The notes under the pieces: generated by a model
Database searches by the model: none
Told to the model about the DNA's origin: nothing
Seen by the model: only the letters and a program-made list of their open reading frames with translations
Made by a program: the position numbers and the translations under genes
Assembly (NCBI RefSeq): GCF_017591435.1
Contig: NC_059296.1
Location: 4,352,501-4,416,500, forward strand
Direction of reading: 5' to 3'
Origin: Portunus trituberculatus
Lineage: Eukaryota > Arthropoda > Malacostraca > Decapoda > Portunidae
DNA: 64,000 nt
Shown: positions 11,265-23,937 of the stretch, piece by piece
Layout: each line of letters begins with the position of its first letter
Numbering within the stretch: the first letter of the stretch is position 1

Positions 11265-11690
11265 TACTTATTTTTCTCATTCCGTACTGTCTTTTTTTCT
11301 TTCCAACACACTCACTCCCCACTATACCCCAACTTTCAACTCCCATTCCACAAACATCTCAGTCAAGTGGAACTTTTTTTTTATCTTTGTTTATTTTTTG
11401 CCCTTGGCTGGCCTTCTTCCCTACATAAAAAAGTCATCCTATCTTACACCCAACATATCATATCCCATCAGTCTCCTATTCTTTCAGTCACCTAACCCTA
11501 TTCTATTCCCACCCTTTGCCTCGCCCTAACATTGACGGTCTCTTTGGGGGCTTCGTGCAATCAATATTTTTGCTCCTCGTGTTGTCATTACCCAACGCGG
11601 CCTATCGTCACGCCATCCCGCCCCGCCTCACACCAGCACGGAGAGGGAAGGTTTCTCACGGTTTTATCTTCAAGGTCACGCAGGAGGAGG

Positions 11691-11740
11691 AAAAGGAGGC
11701 GGAGGAGGAGGAGGAGGAGGAGGTGAATGAGGAGAAGGAG
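11691..11740 (+). repeat. (GGA)n-rich tract
   Basis: GGA/GAG triplets forming a poly-Glu frame that is not regarded as a gene. Confidence 0.85.
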
Positions 11741-11806
11741 GATGATGACAAGATGGAAATAAAACAAATCATGACTTATAAGGAGAAGGAAAGGGAACTG
11801 TGATGA

Positions 11807-11914
11807 CGAGGAATTGGAGGGGGAGGAGGGGGAGGCCTCCTCTCCTCCTCCTCCTCCTCCTCCTCCTCCTCCTCTTCCTCCTCCTCCTCCAATTCCTCCT
11901 CATCCAATTCCTCG
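11807..11914. repeat. Inverted repeat around a (TCC)n array
   Basis: CGAGGAATTGGAGG at 11807-11820 faces its complement CCTCCAATTCCTC at 11886-11898, and CCAATTCCTCG recurs at 11904-11914. The centre is a GGAGGCCTCC palindrome (11831-11840). The left arm is purine-rich and the right arm is mostly TCC triplets, so the segment can fold into a long hairpin. Confidence 0.85.
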
Positions 11915-11951
11915 AAGAAGGAGAAGCAAACGAAGAAGATGAAGAAAAGAA

Positions 11952-11953
<2 letters not shown>

Positions 11954-12029
<76 letters not shown>
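11954..12029. repeat. (GT)n microsatellite
   Basis: Pure array of 38 units. Confidence 0.98.
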
Positions 12030-12030
<1 letters not shown>

Positions 12031-12951
12031 TCAAGAAGTGACTGGAGAAAATCGCTGAAAGTAAAAAAAAAAAAAAAAATCCTTCTCATGATAACTCTCA
12101 TGAATTTCTGGAATGTCCGTTCTATTTGTAAAGGTAATAATAATAAAAAGAAAAATGTGCAGTTTACAATGCCACTGTTTGCTCATTGTATCAGGTAATA
12201 CTGCAAACAATAACGATTTGAGGGAGAAAAATCTTGCTCAACATCAACCACCAGCACTGTGTTATATTGAGTGGGGTACACCAGGCTGGAGATCGCCGCC
12301 TGTGCTTTCCTTCCTAACGCCGTCACCTGCAGAGTAATATTTGCAGAGCGGTTGGTTACTGCCTCGCTCACCCGCCTCCCAATCGCCGCCTCCATCATGC
12401 GAGTGATAATGGCAACAAATAGCTCTTGAATATATACCCAGCACGTCCAACTCAGCTTTATATGAATGAGGTCGGCAACAGATCCGGCGAGTGCCCAGTA
12501 AAGGCTGCTATAACACATGGCGCCACTGGTAGCCTCGCCCTTAAGCCAAGGCGGCCACGGCAGGCAGATAGCAGAGGGCGGACGTTTGCCGAGAGGGTCA
12601 TGAGTGTGTTATCTGTCAAGGACCAAGACGGATCACTGTGGCCCATATTAGCGTGGCAGCAGGACGAGCCTTCCGTAGAGATGGGAGCCGAGATAGAGTG
12701 TGGAAGGCATCGGTTAGCGGCTACTCCATTCACCGATGACCCACACGCGCGCGACTTTCCCTGTTGACCTGACACCACTAGCGGGGCTGCATCACCTCGC
12801 CTGCCCACTCTTCTCCTCCCCTTCCCAGCCACTGTGACTGCTAGCTCGATAAGCAACACACGGGAATGGGCAAAGAGGACCCGCGAATAAGTGTTTTCCG
12901 ATGTTTTGTTATCTCTCTCCGCTTTCATGTAGATGTTACTGCGATCTCTCT

Positions 12952-12953
<2 letters not shown>
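12030..12953. other. No gene assigned; GC-balanced unique sequence
   Basis: Open frames exist on both strands through 12426-12928 (114 codons + and 156 codons -), but they overlap each other, show no recognisable domain and lack matching splice signals. A coding exon here is possible but not supported. Confidence 0.45.

Positions 12954-13035
<82 letters not shown>
12954..13035. repeat. (CT)n microsatellite
   Basis: Pure array of 41 units. Confidence 0.98.
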
Positions 13036-13037
<2 letters not shown>

Positions 13038-13146
13038 AGAATATCACGTTTTGCCAATCAATCGAGGGCTGGAAAGACGTCAAGGATGCAGCCTCTCCAG
13101 GACACATCAAGGACTTCAGGTCATCTCATAAAATCAAGGATGTCAC

Positions 13147-13316
13147 CTTTCCTTCATTACCGGGACACATTTTTATCATGAGATTCGTGTACGATTAGAC
13201 CATTTTATTGACATTAGGAAGGGTCACAGTTTTCAGTATTCTAATCCAACATAAGTTTCTAAAGCTGTATAAATCATCATATAGTAAGCAAATGAATAAT
13301 GTGCTGAAGGGGCTAA
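13147..13316 (+). mobile_element. TTAA-terminal MITE, copy 2 (internally deleted)
   Basis: About 170 bp aligning with copy 1 (CGTGTACGATTAGACCATTT, TTGACATTAGGAAGGGTC, TAAGTTTCTAAAGCTGTATA, GTGCTGAAGGGGCTAA) but missing about 40 bp in and around the centre. Both TTAA ends have decayed. Confidence 0.75.
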
Positions 13317-13954
13317 ATTAGGCTCAAGAAAGCACCAGGAAATGTCAATACCAACTCTAGCCTTATCCCTTTCATTCTTTTCTTCTATCTTTACTATCTC
13401 CATCATTTTTACAAAGCAAATATTCAGGATCTCTTTCTTCTCCATCTCTGCAATAACAGGATTTTATGTCTTTGAACAGCAGAACACTATGTAAAATAAA
13501 CACAAGACACTCATTCTTCTCTCCACCAGGAATGTTACCGCCTCTCACGCCACCACCACGCCAATACTGGCCACGCACAACATCTGCTTGGCAAACTCGC
13601 TCCAAACATATCACCTCATACAAACATCAAAACCAGCATATCAGGTCCCCTCAAATCACAGCAAGAACCAAATAGATCATCGCCTACATTACCATGAGAA
13701 TACAATAAAAGCAAAACCATGATAAATCTTCCTCTTCCAACAACTATCTTCGCTCTTTCCTTTTACTGGTAAGCTCTGGAATTTTGTACCTGTTTCTGTT
13801 TTTTTTTTTCTTCTGTTTTGATGTCCCTTCTTTCATCTTGCACTATTTCAAAAGATGCAAGGATACCAAGACGCCTCTGAAAATGAATTAACTAACTTTC
13901 TATTACTTTTTTCCTGCCTCTTCTTTTTTTTATTTTGGGAGTGGTGTATTGAGT

Positions 13955-13956
<2 letters not shown>
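13317..13956. other. No gene seen
   Basis: AT-rich unique sequence with poly-T runs at about 13800-13812 and 13923-13932. No supported frame. Confidence 0.6.

Positions 13957-14013
<57 letters not shown>
13957..14013. repeat. (GT)n microsatellite, left arm of a snap-back pair
   Basis: Pure GT array, separated from the complementary AC array at 14041 by 27 bp. Confidence 0.97.
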
Positions 14014-14014
<1 letters not shown>

Positions 14015-14038
14015 CCTTGGTCGAGCTCCTTAACACGT

Positions 14039-14040
<2 letters not shown>

Positions 14041-14071
<31 letters not shown>
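14041..14071. repeat. (AC)n microsatellite, right arm of a snap-back pair
   Basis: Pure AC array, complementary in orientation to 13957-14013. Confidence 0.97.
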
Positions 14072-14618
<547 letters not shown>

Positions 14619-14911
14619 CTGACGATTCTCCTTTTCCATTACTGCCTCAGCCCTTGGACGCCTCGTGTGGCCTGGGAAGGAGCGTCACATGAGGTATGGG
14701 CGTCATGACTCGCAAGGTGCCCCCCTGAAGTGCTATCGAATGTTATCATGTCAAGGGTCGAGTCGGGTGATGGCAGACACGGCGAACGCAAATTAGAGTC
14801 TCGTTCGACTTCCTAATTCGACGTATGGTTTATGAGTGACTTGGAAGAAAGGCTGCTGGAGATTGATCAGAGCCTGTGAGTGTTAGATGTGGGGAGGTGG
14901 TGATGCAAAGC

Positions 14912-14914
<3 letters not shown>

Positions 14915-14958
<44 letters not shown>
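14915..14958. repeat. (TC)n microsatellite
   Basis: Pure array of 22 units, in inverted orientation to the AG array 300 bp upstream. Confidence 0.97.
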
Positions 14959-14960
<2 letters not shown>

Positions 14961-15031
14961 GAGTCGTCGATGCTGGGATAAAAAGGGTAGTCAAGGGGTC
15001 AGATCTTCTTAAGGGATAATTTGAGCTTCAG

Positions 15032-15033
<2 letters not shown>

Positions 15034-15092
<59 letters not shown>
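15034..15092. repeat. (TG)n microsatellite, left arm of a snap-back pair
   Basis: Pure array of about 29 units. Confidence 0.97.
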
Positions 15093-15095
<3 letters not shown>

Positions 15096-15124
15096 GTGCA
15101 GCAAGACACGGATGCGCGCGCACG

Positions 15125-15128
<4 letters not shown>

Positions 15129-15173
<45 letters not shown>
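15129..15173. repeat. (CA)n microsatellite, right arm of a snap-back pair
   Basis: Pure CA array preceded by a GCGCGCACGCACG transition (15115-15128), facing the TG array 36 bp upstream. Confidence 0.97.
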
Positions 15174-15175
<2 letters not shown>

Positions 15176-15267
15176 AGAAACACTTCAAGCAATGTGAAGA
15201 AGTTTGAGAACTACTTCCTCATCTTACTCTTCCTTCCTTTCTCTTCCTTCTCCTCCTTTTACTCCTA

Positions 15268-15325
15268 CTCCTCCTCCTCCTCCTCCTCCTCCTCCTCCTC
15301 CTCCTCCTCCTCCTCCTCCTCCTCC
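15268..15325. repeat. (TCC)n trinucleotide repeat
   Basis: About 19 units, ending 32 bp from the donor of the minus-strand exon candidate at 15358. It would lie at the start of that intron. Confidence 0.96.
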
Positions 15326-15357
15326 CGCCGTGCTCTGATACTCCCGGGGCCACTCAC

Positions 15358-15478
15358 CCGACGCCGACGCCGCCACCTGCTCCTCCAGCACCGCCCACCG
15401 TAACGAGGAACCGCCAGCCACCAGGGAGTGACCGCCGAAGGGGCTCTGCAGGCTGCACTCCGGCCCCCTCCCGCTCAT
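15358..15478 (-). CDS. Possible first coding exon, unknown product
   Basis: On the minus strand an ATG in good context (CAATCATGAG, A at -3) opens a 40-codon frame beginning MSGRGPECSLQSPFGG and continuing through SLRWAVLEEQVAASAS. It then meets a consensus donor, G followed by GTGAGTGG (GT at 15357-15356), in phase 1. The amino-acid mix is ordinary rather than repetitive, in contrast to the GGA-derived poly-Gly frame that follows if the donor is ignored. The 5' side (15480-15700 on the minus strand) is purine-rich, as a leader could be. No domain is recognised and no following exon could be found on the minus strand. Confidence 0.35.
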
Positions 15479-15712
15479 GATTGCCTCCCCAGTCCCCGTC
15501 TCGTCCCCTTCCCCTTGTCAAGCGAGCAATCTTCCCCCACCTTTCCCCCCATCCTCCCTCTCCTTGCAGTGTTCTCTCTTCCCCTACCCCACTCGTTCTC
15601 CTCCCCACGTAGCAATCTTCCCCCTCCTCCCTCTTCTTTCAGTGCTTTCCCTCTCCCTTTCCCCTTCCCAAGCTTTGTCTCCTTGCTCTTCCTCATGGCA
15701 GTCACGTCTTCA

Positions 15713-15714
<2 letters not shown>

Positions 15715-15751
<37 letters not shown>
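15715..15751. repeat. (CT)n microsatellite
   Basis: Pure array of about 18 units within a 270-bp pyrimidine-rich tract. Confidence 0.96.
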
Positions 15752-15754
<3 letters not shown>

Positions 15755-15819
15755 TTTCCGCTAGCTAGGCTTTTCTCTTTCCACTTTTTTCAGGTCTTGT
15801 TTCACTCATAAAGCTCCTC

Positions 15820-15820
<1 letters not shown>

Positions 15821-15883
<63 letters not shown>
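15821..15883. repeat. (AGT)n trinucleotide repeat
   Basis: About 21 AGT units, passing directly into the GTG/GAT block that follows. Confidence 0.97.
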
Positions 15884-15884
<1 letters not shown>

Positions 15885-15894
15885 ACGATGGGGG

Positions 15895-16015
15895 TAGTGG
15901 TGGTGGTGGTGGTGGTGGTGGTGGTGGTGATGGTGATGGTGATGGTGATGGTGGTGGTGGTGGTGGTGGTGGTGATAATTGTAGCAGCAGTGTTGGTGAT
16001 AGTGGTGGTGGTGCG
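15895..16015. repeat. (GTG)n/(GATGGT)n compound repeat
   Basis: GTG triplets, four GATGGT-type hexamers, then GTG triplets again. The minus-strand Thr-rich frame is a repeat translation. Confidence 0.94.
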
Positions 16016-19000
16016 ATAAGTAGTTGTTGTGTTTATAGCTTTTATTATTAGCTTGATGTGTTTATTATGGTTATGATTATTCTTATCAAATTTTACAACA
16101 CGTTTTCGAGATATTGAAGAAAAAAATGTTCCCCAAGACATTCTGAACAAAACAGACTCCTCTTAAAACTGGTAAGTCTATTGGCAATAAACAAAGGCAA
16201 TCTGACTTAAAAAGGAAGGGAATAAGAATTTTAAAATGTAGATAATCAAGAGATAATTACGGGTGACGAGATCATTTTTTATTTCCCGGCAGCTGGAAGG
16301 CCTCTCCATTAACTTGTCTCGTTTCTCACCTCAGGAAATCGAGGTGAACCATGGAAAGTTAAGCCCATAGAGTGTTCGATTGGTGGTCAGCGGAGGACTG
16401 AGGTTAATACAAAAAAAAAAACATTGGAAATCATCTACTCAGAGAATATACAACATAAATCGCGATGTGTCTTCAATATGAACAGACAGACAGCTAGATT
16501 GAGAATTCACTATATTCACGGATACCGGCATTTTCTTCCTTGCTACTGCTACAAGCCTTGAACATTACTGGTCAATAATAATGGGTCACATATGAAGTTT
16601 TTGTTACGACGCCATGATATAAATCGTCGGCTAGTCATTGGCAATACTGGATAAGGTTCGCTGCATTAATATGCCTGAGAAGAGTGGCTGTATTGGAAGG
16701 CTGCCTGTGAGTGCAGTTCAGTGGGTGGGGTGTTTAGGGAAGGCAGAGTCACCCAAGCCCTTTTGCAGCACAGAACAGAATAAGTACTAATGTAATTAAA
16801 TGGTTGGTTTTATTACAAAAAAAAAATAACAATACTATTCCTTCTTTTCCGGTGGAAGTATATTATGTCAGTATAATATGTCGTACTGCAGGAGGGAGTG
16901 TGCGGCGCCTCAGGACAAAAGTGGCGCAAAGGATTCAGCGACCTGCGTCCCAGGCTGAGGTTCACCTGCGTCTCGCCGCCATACAGCACGTCCAGGATAT
17001 TCCTCGCCACACAAACGCTGCAAATTACACCCGCCGCGGGGAAGCAAAGTGACCTTAAGGTCCCCCATGATCCTGTGCCCTTGACCAGGGTCGACCATAG
17101 ACCCTGACGAGCACTGCTGCACCTGGATATAGCGTCCATGCGCCATCATGAAGAACACCTTCACCTTCACAGATCTTCATGTGCCCCTTTTATGGCCACA
17201 ATAACTCCATTTGTGAGGTGCAGGTGATTTCCGATGAGCTGGCGTGACCGTATTGCGGGAGGGTCGCTTTAACTCGGGGTTGATGTCAAGAAAGAAAAAA
17301 AACGAGACAAGAAGAAAACAGCAGGCAATTTCAGCGGTGGTTGTACAATACCGTCCCGCACCTTTGGCTGCAGCCATGAGTTTGCGTCCACCCACTTCCG
17401 AGACTCATTACGTTGCAATCATCGGCGGTCGGAAGCTCTCTGTGTGTTCCTCACTCCGCAAGGCTTCGTTCACGCCAATCATGTTCTTCCACAACAACGC
17501 GAATGAAATGTTCACTCCGTCACTGGATCAACTGTTAGGATACCTCATGTTCACCTCACTATGAACAGAATTAAGGGCACAAACAGAAGCCATAGAAAAT
17601 AAGTGTAGCAAGGCACCGCCTGGCGCAGCGTACGAGACATTGTGGAAATGAGGAACCACAGAGAAAGCGAGGCCGTGACCCTCGACCCCGCTGGCGGTGG
17701 TACGGGCTCCATGGCGCACGTGGTTCCGCGGTCATTCCCGTCGCTTCCGGTCTCGTGGGAATCGCCACGCCGGGAATGGGAATACGCACTTGTTCTTTGA
17801 CCAGACCGGAAGTTGTGTGGGAAATTATCCGGAAAACCGCCTAAGGGGAAGGATGTTTGGGAGAAGACAAGAGGATCGCCGCGGCTATGAATGGCCATTC
17901 TGTTGGGGCCAATCATGTCAAGCTGTCATTTATATATAACCTTCGTGGAGACGAGGAAACCTTCCTTCCCTGTCTGGATCGCTGCTACCGAGGACTGACC
18001 GGATGTAGAGTATGTAAAGGACAACAGTGTGAGAAAAAAAAATATTTAAGAAAAAAGCAAAACCAATTATGCCTTCCATATTTCTTGAGGAGTAGTGGTT
18101 TTAAACATATATTTATTAAAGCCATTATAATGCAGCCTTGCTCCGCCTCATTTTGTTCATCCATTTATAATCACTTTTCTTATAATAATATTTTGAACAG
18201 AGTACAAATGTACAACAAAGTGCCTACACACAAGAAGAAAAGTAAAAATGATAAAAGAAAGAAAAATAGAAGCAGAGGAATATTATAAAGAAAAAAAAAG
18301 TGATATGATACAAATAAGACAAGTTACAAGAAAAAGTAAAATTAAAACAGATCTAATGAACGAACAGAGACAATGTGACACACGGCATGATAGAGGAAAC
18401 GGGTGACGAGTGACGTACTACGGTGCTAGCATAACAGGAGACGCCGGTGACAACGGCTGCAGGTGCAACGGAAGGAAACACCTGTTATGAGGAAGCAAGG
18501 AAGGGAAGGAAGAAGAACGGTGCGAGGAAGAGAGTCAGGAGAGGGAGGGAGGAGAGTGGTGAGGAAACAGGTGGAAGGGCGGGGAAAGGGAGGGGGGGTA
18601 GGGAAACAGCAAGGGAGAAGGAGGGGCGGGGGAAAGGGGCGGCTCGGGTCACTGGCGGCTCTCACGCCCAAACCTCCTTCCGGTCCCGTGGGAGCCGCCC
18701 CTCACCTGCCGGGAACCATGAATGGGAATGGTCCAGGTGAATCGGGGGTTTGTGTGTGGAGGTGGCGGGGCGAGGGAGAGGGGGAGTACTACAGGGCCAG
18801 AGGTGCTTCCGGCCTGGGAATGGACGGGAATGGAAACTCATTACCTCCCCGCCAAGGCACTGGAGTCACGTACGTAGTATTTGTTTTTTTTTTTCTCCCT
18901 CTCTTTCACTACTTCCTCCTCCACTTCTCCTCTCGTCCTTCCTTTCCTGCTTCCTCCGCTATTCCTCTTCCAACTACATCTCATGTCGTCTCTGTTTCGT

Positions 19001-19153
19001 CACCTCTCCCTTTTATTCTTCTTTTCTGATCTTACGTTTCGTGATCCTTCTTCTCATTCCCCTTACATTACCATCACTCTTGCTGTTCATTACTATCGTC
19101 ATCATCACCTTAATCTTCTCTTCCTTAGTCTTCCTCCTTCTTCACCACCTTCT
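16016..19153. other. Unique sequence; no supported gene
   Basis: 3.1 kb without a long array. 16900-17170 and 17560-17900 are GC-balanced and have frames on both strands (for example minus 16813-17139 containing RNILDVLYGGETQVNLSLG), but no acceptor/donor pair convinces. 18480-18640 is a G/A-rich tract and 18890-19150 a pyrimidine tract leading into the TCC array. Confidence 0.45.
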
Positions 19154-19214
19154 TCTCCTCCTCCTCCTCCTCCTCCTCCTCCTCCTCCTCCTCCTCCTCC
19201 TCCTCCTCCTCCTC
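19154..19214. repeat. (TCC)n trinucleotide repeat
   Basis: About 20 units. Poly-Pro and poly-Leu frames arise from it. Confidence 0.96.
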
Positions 19215-19602
19215 TGACTTTTCCTCCGTTTCCTCTTCTTCCTCCTCTTCCTCTTCAGTAAGTGGGATGGTTCCGGTCGAGGGAGCCTCCTTCCGGACCA
19301 TGGGAAACTACATTACGGCCAACTTCCAATTCACGGACAAACAGACCCGCAAGACGTCTGTCCGTTCTCCTCTAAACACGACAACAAATGCTTCCCTCAA
19401 TACAAAATAATTCTCTTTACGCCTCTCGTCTAATTGTAAAGGCGAGGACAATAGTAATATTTGAAGAATAACACCAGTAGTGATCAATAAGGAGTATCAG
19501 CCAACCACTCTGTTAACAAATCACAATAATGGTTCGTGTCAAACAGCCAAGGATTTGTCCACACATCACGTACGTACAACCACCATGACATAGCAAACCA
19601 GT

Positions 19603-19603
<1 letters not shown>

Positions 19604-19661
<58 letters not shown>
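19604..19661. repeat. (CA)n microsatellite
   Basis: Pure array of 29 units. Confidence 0.98.
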
Positions 19662-19662
<1 letters not shown>

Positions 19663-21000
19663 GGACATAGCAGCAGCACAAGGTATCAATCAGCCATCAT
19701 TACCATTCATGCGGTCGCTGTAGTAATACATGAGTGGACACAAGTAGGAAGCCACTCTGTTACACCAACTACTATAGGACTTGCGGTTGTCGTGGCCCCG
19801 TAGAGTAGTACATATAGAAGTAAGCACAGCACTGCCGCCCATCCAAAACCATCATGAAGAGCCTTATATTCGCTGTGGTAAGGAATAGGAAGCATGTTCT
19901 TGTGTATTGAGTGACAAATACTTTACATTTTCAGAGTAAATTCATATTATGCTTTTAGATTCCAATGTTTATCTTTTTTTCTCTGATGTTAGTTAATAAG
20001 CTAATCAAAGACGGCTTCCCTCTGAACAATCAGTGACAATATTGAAGCAGTAAGAAGGAATTGATACAGGTAAGTAAAGGCAAAACGAGACACTTATTAA
20101 AAACTGGTCTACATAACAACGTGCACATTATTTTTATTCTTTTATTTCCACTGATACGTTATGCAATCTAAGAGTCAGGAAATTATGATCACAGCCCCTG
20201 AAATGCAACTATAAAGACCATTTACCCCTGAAGTTGACCCAAGGAGCACACAGCGATTAAGAAAAATAAACCTTGATACAATTTCCCAGCACGTTAAAAA
20301 GATATAGAACAGACAGTAACAGAGCGATTCTAAACACAATCCGAGTCCGATTTAGGAGAGGCCAAGTACCTGCCAGTCTATAAAGAACCTTCATTGCCGT
20401 GCTGTAATTGGCAAACCAGACAATTACCAACCTTCGTACACTTGAAAAAAAAAGAACAGTAATAATAATAACCATCCTTTTTTTACACGCACCTTAAATA
20501 TATCCCTGGCTGGGAGATGCACTATATAAACATCACCTAAAGTCGTTCCACACTAGCCGTCCCTGTAGTTTATACCGTCTAGAATCACTGATACCGGTAA
20601 TTAGGACAGCGATTTTACGTGTTATAATAATTAGGACACGGACTTAATGTGATTTAATAAAGTGCCGGAAAACCGGTGTAAAAAAGAGGCCAGCGTAGGT
20701 GTTACGAGAAGCTACTGCAGGAAGGCGGGTTGGCGGCTCCTACGATGGCCAATATTTTTTCCCTTTACGATCGAAGCGGCATTGTTTTCATGACCTGGGA
20801 CGCCTGGTGTTGATTGGCCGCTCCGTGCCCACCGCTCCTTACAGCCCATCACGGTGTACACTCCCACCACATCGAGAGGAAAAGTGGCTATTGATATTAT
20901 ACATTATACTACACCATCTACTCTCTCCTTTGCAGTGTATCTGGTTTAAAGTACACTCTCTTACTAGCTTTGGTATTTTCCTGAACGTCATCTTGTGTGT
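19662..21000. other. No gene seen
   Basis: Unique, AT-leaning sequence up to the tail of the SINE. No splice-bounded frame was identified. Confidence 0.55.
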
Positions 21001-21221
21001 AATTCATCTCGGTCGCCTGCTGGTCACCCAGCCAGTCTTCCCTATTACGGAGCGAGCTCAGAGCTCATAGACCGATCTTCGGGTAGGACTGAGGCCACAA
21101 CACACTCCACACACCGGGAAAGCGAGGCCACAACCCCTCGAGTTACATCCCGTACCTATTTACTGATAGGTGAATAGGGGCCACACATTAAGAGGCTTGC
21201 CCATCTGCCTCGCCGCTTCCC

Positions 21222-21233
21222 GGAACTCGAACC
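21222..21233 (-). promoter_or_regulatory. Degenerate pol III B box of SINE B
   Basis: Reads GGTTCGAGTTCC on the minus strand, one base longer than the GGTTCGANTCC consensus, suggesting decay. Confidence 0.55.
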
Positions 21234-21265
21234 CGGCCCTCTCGATTGTGAGTGGAGCGTTCTAA

Positions 21266-21276
21266 CCACTACACTA
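21266..21276 (-). promoter_or_regulatory. Pol III A-box-like block of SINE B
   Basis: Reads TAGTGTAGTGG on the minus strand, close to the TRGCNNAGTGG consensus with one or two changes. Confidence 0.55.
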
Positions 21277-21279
21277 CGC

Positions 21280-21280
<1 letters not shown>

Positions 21281-21353
<73 letters not shown>
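21281..21353. repeat. (GT)n microsatellite abutting SINE B
   Basis: Begins immediately at the tRNA 5' end of the SINE and ends in GTGCGTGCGTGTGAGTGCG. Confidence 0.98.
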
Positions 21354-21357
<4 letters not shown>

Positions 21358-21510
21358 CGTGTGAGTGCGCTTGTAACCTTACACGCTGTGTTTGTAATGG
21401 ATTATATCTTTTAATTCTTTTCTTATTTTCTTATGTTTTTTTACTTTTCCCTAATTTATCCGTCTTTTTGTTTTGTCTTTTTCTTCATCTGCGTAAGATT
21501 AGAACGTGTA

Positions 21511-22152
<642 letters not shown>

Positions 22153-22400
22153 AGGAAGAGGAGAAAGAAAACCAAGCATGGAATAACTTACCACTGTGGG
22201 TAAACTACTGCTAACTGAGAGAAAAAAAAAAGCGACAACAGAGAAAAGGCTCACATAACAGAACTACACGAGGAGGAAGAGGAAGAGGAGGAAGAAAAAT
22301 AAAGCATGGAAAGGCTTACTACGGTGGGGTAAACTACTGCCAACAGAGGAAAAAAGGGCATGATAGAGAAAAAACACACATAACAAAACTACAAGAGGAG
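22153..22400. repeat. About 127-bp tandem duplication
   Basis: Two diverged copies, about 22153-22276 and 22281-22400. They share AAGCATGGAA (22174 and 22302), TGGGTAAACTACTGC, the A-run/ACAGAG block, CACATAACA and AACTACA(C/A)GAGGAGG (22262 and 22388). The offset is 126-128 bp. Confidence 0.85.
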
Positions 22401-22522
22401 GAGCAGGAGGAGGAGGAGGAAGGGTAGGTCAAGAGATGGCGTGCACGGTCCGTAAGTCGACCTGGGTGGTGCCTGCGGGTGTGAGTCGCGCTCCCGAAGA
22501 AGGAAAAAAAGGAAAGGAAATC

Positions 22523-22935
<413 letters not shown>

Positions 22936-22968
22936 CTTTTGGGAGATCACCATGAGTGCTTTTAAAGG
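22936..22968 (+). CDS. Possible 33-nt microexon, unknown product
   Basis: A strong acceptor (a T-rich tract ending TTTTTATAG at 22935) and a strong donor (AAAGG then GTAAGTAATC at 22969) enclose 33 nt. Only one of three frames is open and it reads FWEITMSAFK plus a split glycine codon. The internal ATG sits in an ideal context (ATCACCATGAG), so this could be an internal exon or a short first coding exon starting MSAFK. No homology is recognised and no partner exon is identifiable. The signals at both ends are better than at most random sites in the window. Confidence 0.3.
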
Positions 22969-23121
22969 GTAAGTAATCAGTATTCTAGGTTTTTTTAATG
23001 TCTTACTTTATATATGTAGATTCATTTTTAATCAGTAGAACCAAGACAGCGCCCATAGAAAAAGCTTATAACTTCACATACAAGCTGTTGATATTAGTCA
23101 GAATAAAGAACAGAAATACTT

Positions 23122-23333
23122 TTAATCCCTTTAATACTGCAACACATTTTTACCTTGAGTTTTGTGCACGATTATACCATTTTATTGAAATTAGGAAGGA
23201 TCTATGCAGGTGAAAATATTAATGGCCATAGTCCTCACTAGATTAATCCTAACAAAGTTTCTGAAGCTGTAGAAAATCACCAAATTGTAAGTAGAATGAA
23301 TATGGAAATACGTCATGATACTGAAGAGGTTAA
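23122..23333 (+). mobile_element. TTAA-terminal MITE, copy 3
   Basis: 212 bp from TTAATCCCTTTAATACTG to GATACTGAAGAGGTTAA, with TTAA at both ends (23122-23125 and 23330-23333). It aligns along its whole length with copies 1 and 4 and has no coding capacity. Confidence 0.85.
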
Positions 23334-23937
23334 GAATATGAACTTTTCCTCTGACTTTCACAAAATTTTCAGGTCTCATTCAACTTTCCAGTACATTTAA
23401 CTCAAAAATAATTCTTTGACCAATTACCAAACACTCAATTTTCAACTCATAACATTCAGCAAATCCTCAAATCTAATTATTACATTTCCTCTCCGCTGAT
23501 TACAGTTAACTCCTTCAGCTCATTACTATAATTAACTAATTTTCAGGTAATTACAACTATTTCTCTTTCACGGGAGAAGAAAGGGGCTGGTGCGAGGCGA
23601 GGGGTAGGGGCGTGGCCGACCTCTGCTCCCAGTGTTGCCGTGAAGACCGTCGCGTGAGGGTGCCCGAGGCCGCTGCCCGTGTCGGAGTATCACTGTTATC
23701 AGATAATTAGTTTTCAAGGTATTGGTCAGGTGAAATAAGGCGCCACAAACACGCCGCCGCCCACACAAACGACGCCGTATTTCGCGAGTTTCCTCCAATC
23801 TGGCGCGGTTCAATTAGCAAGGCCCATGAAAAAAAAGGAGGAAGTTAATGATACTGGCAGATAACTGAAGAATGTGATAAGAGACGGAAAAGGCAGCAGC
23901 AACACACGTACATGGTAATGATGCTGCTCCTCGTGAG
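23334..23937. other. No gene seen
   Basis: AT-rich at first, then a GC-rich segment (23580-23810) with no supported frame. Confidence 0.55.

Larger units (their letters stand above)
21001..21280 (-). mobile_element. tRNA-derived SINE, copy B
   Basis: On the minus strand the 280-bp element starts with a tRNA-like head (21280-21211). It has an A-box-like block, a damaged anticodon stem with anticodon-position CAC and a B-box-like block. A body follows that matches the copy at 44463-44740. Shared blocks are the CCCGTACCTA region, CACACACCGGGA, GATCTTCGG and GAGCTCAGAGCTCAT (+ strand). Its 3' end, TGAATTACACACA on the minus strand, matches the other copy. The TTCACCTAGCAGTGAGTAGG-like body motif is of a kind I associate with decapod SINEs (from memory, not checked). 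The head abuts a (CA)n array. Confidence 0.85.

Noticed and set aside
16966..17017. Minus-strand exon containing ARNILDVLYGGETQ
   Set aside because: The peptide looks plausible, but the acceptor has a poor pyrimidine tract and the donor (CAG/GTGAAC) is weak. Overlapping frames on both strands are also open.
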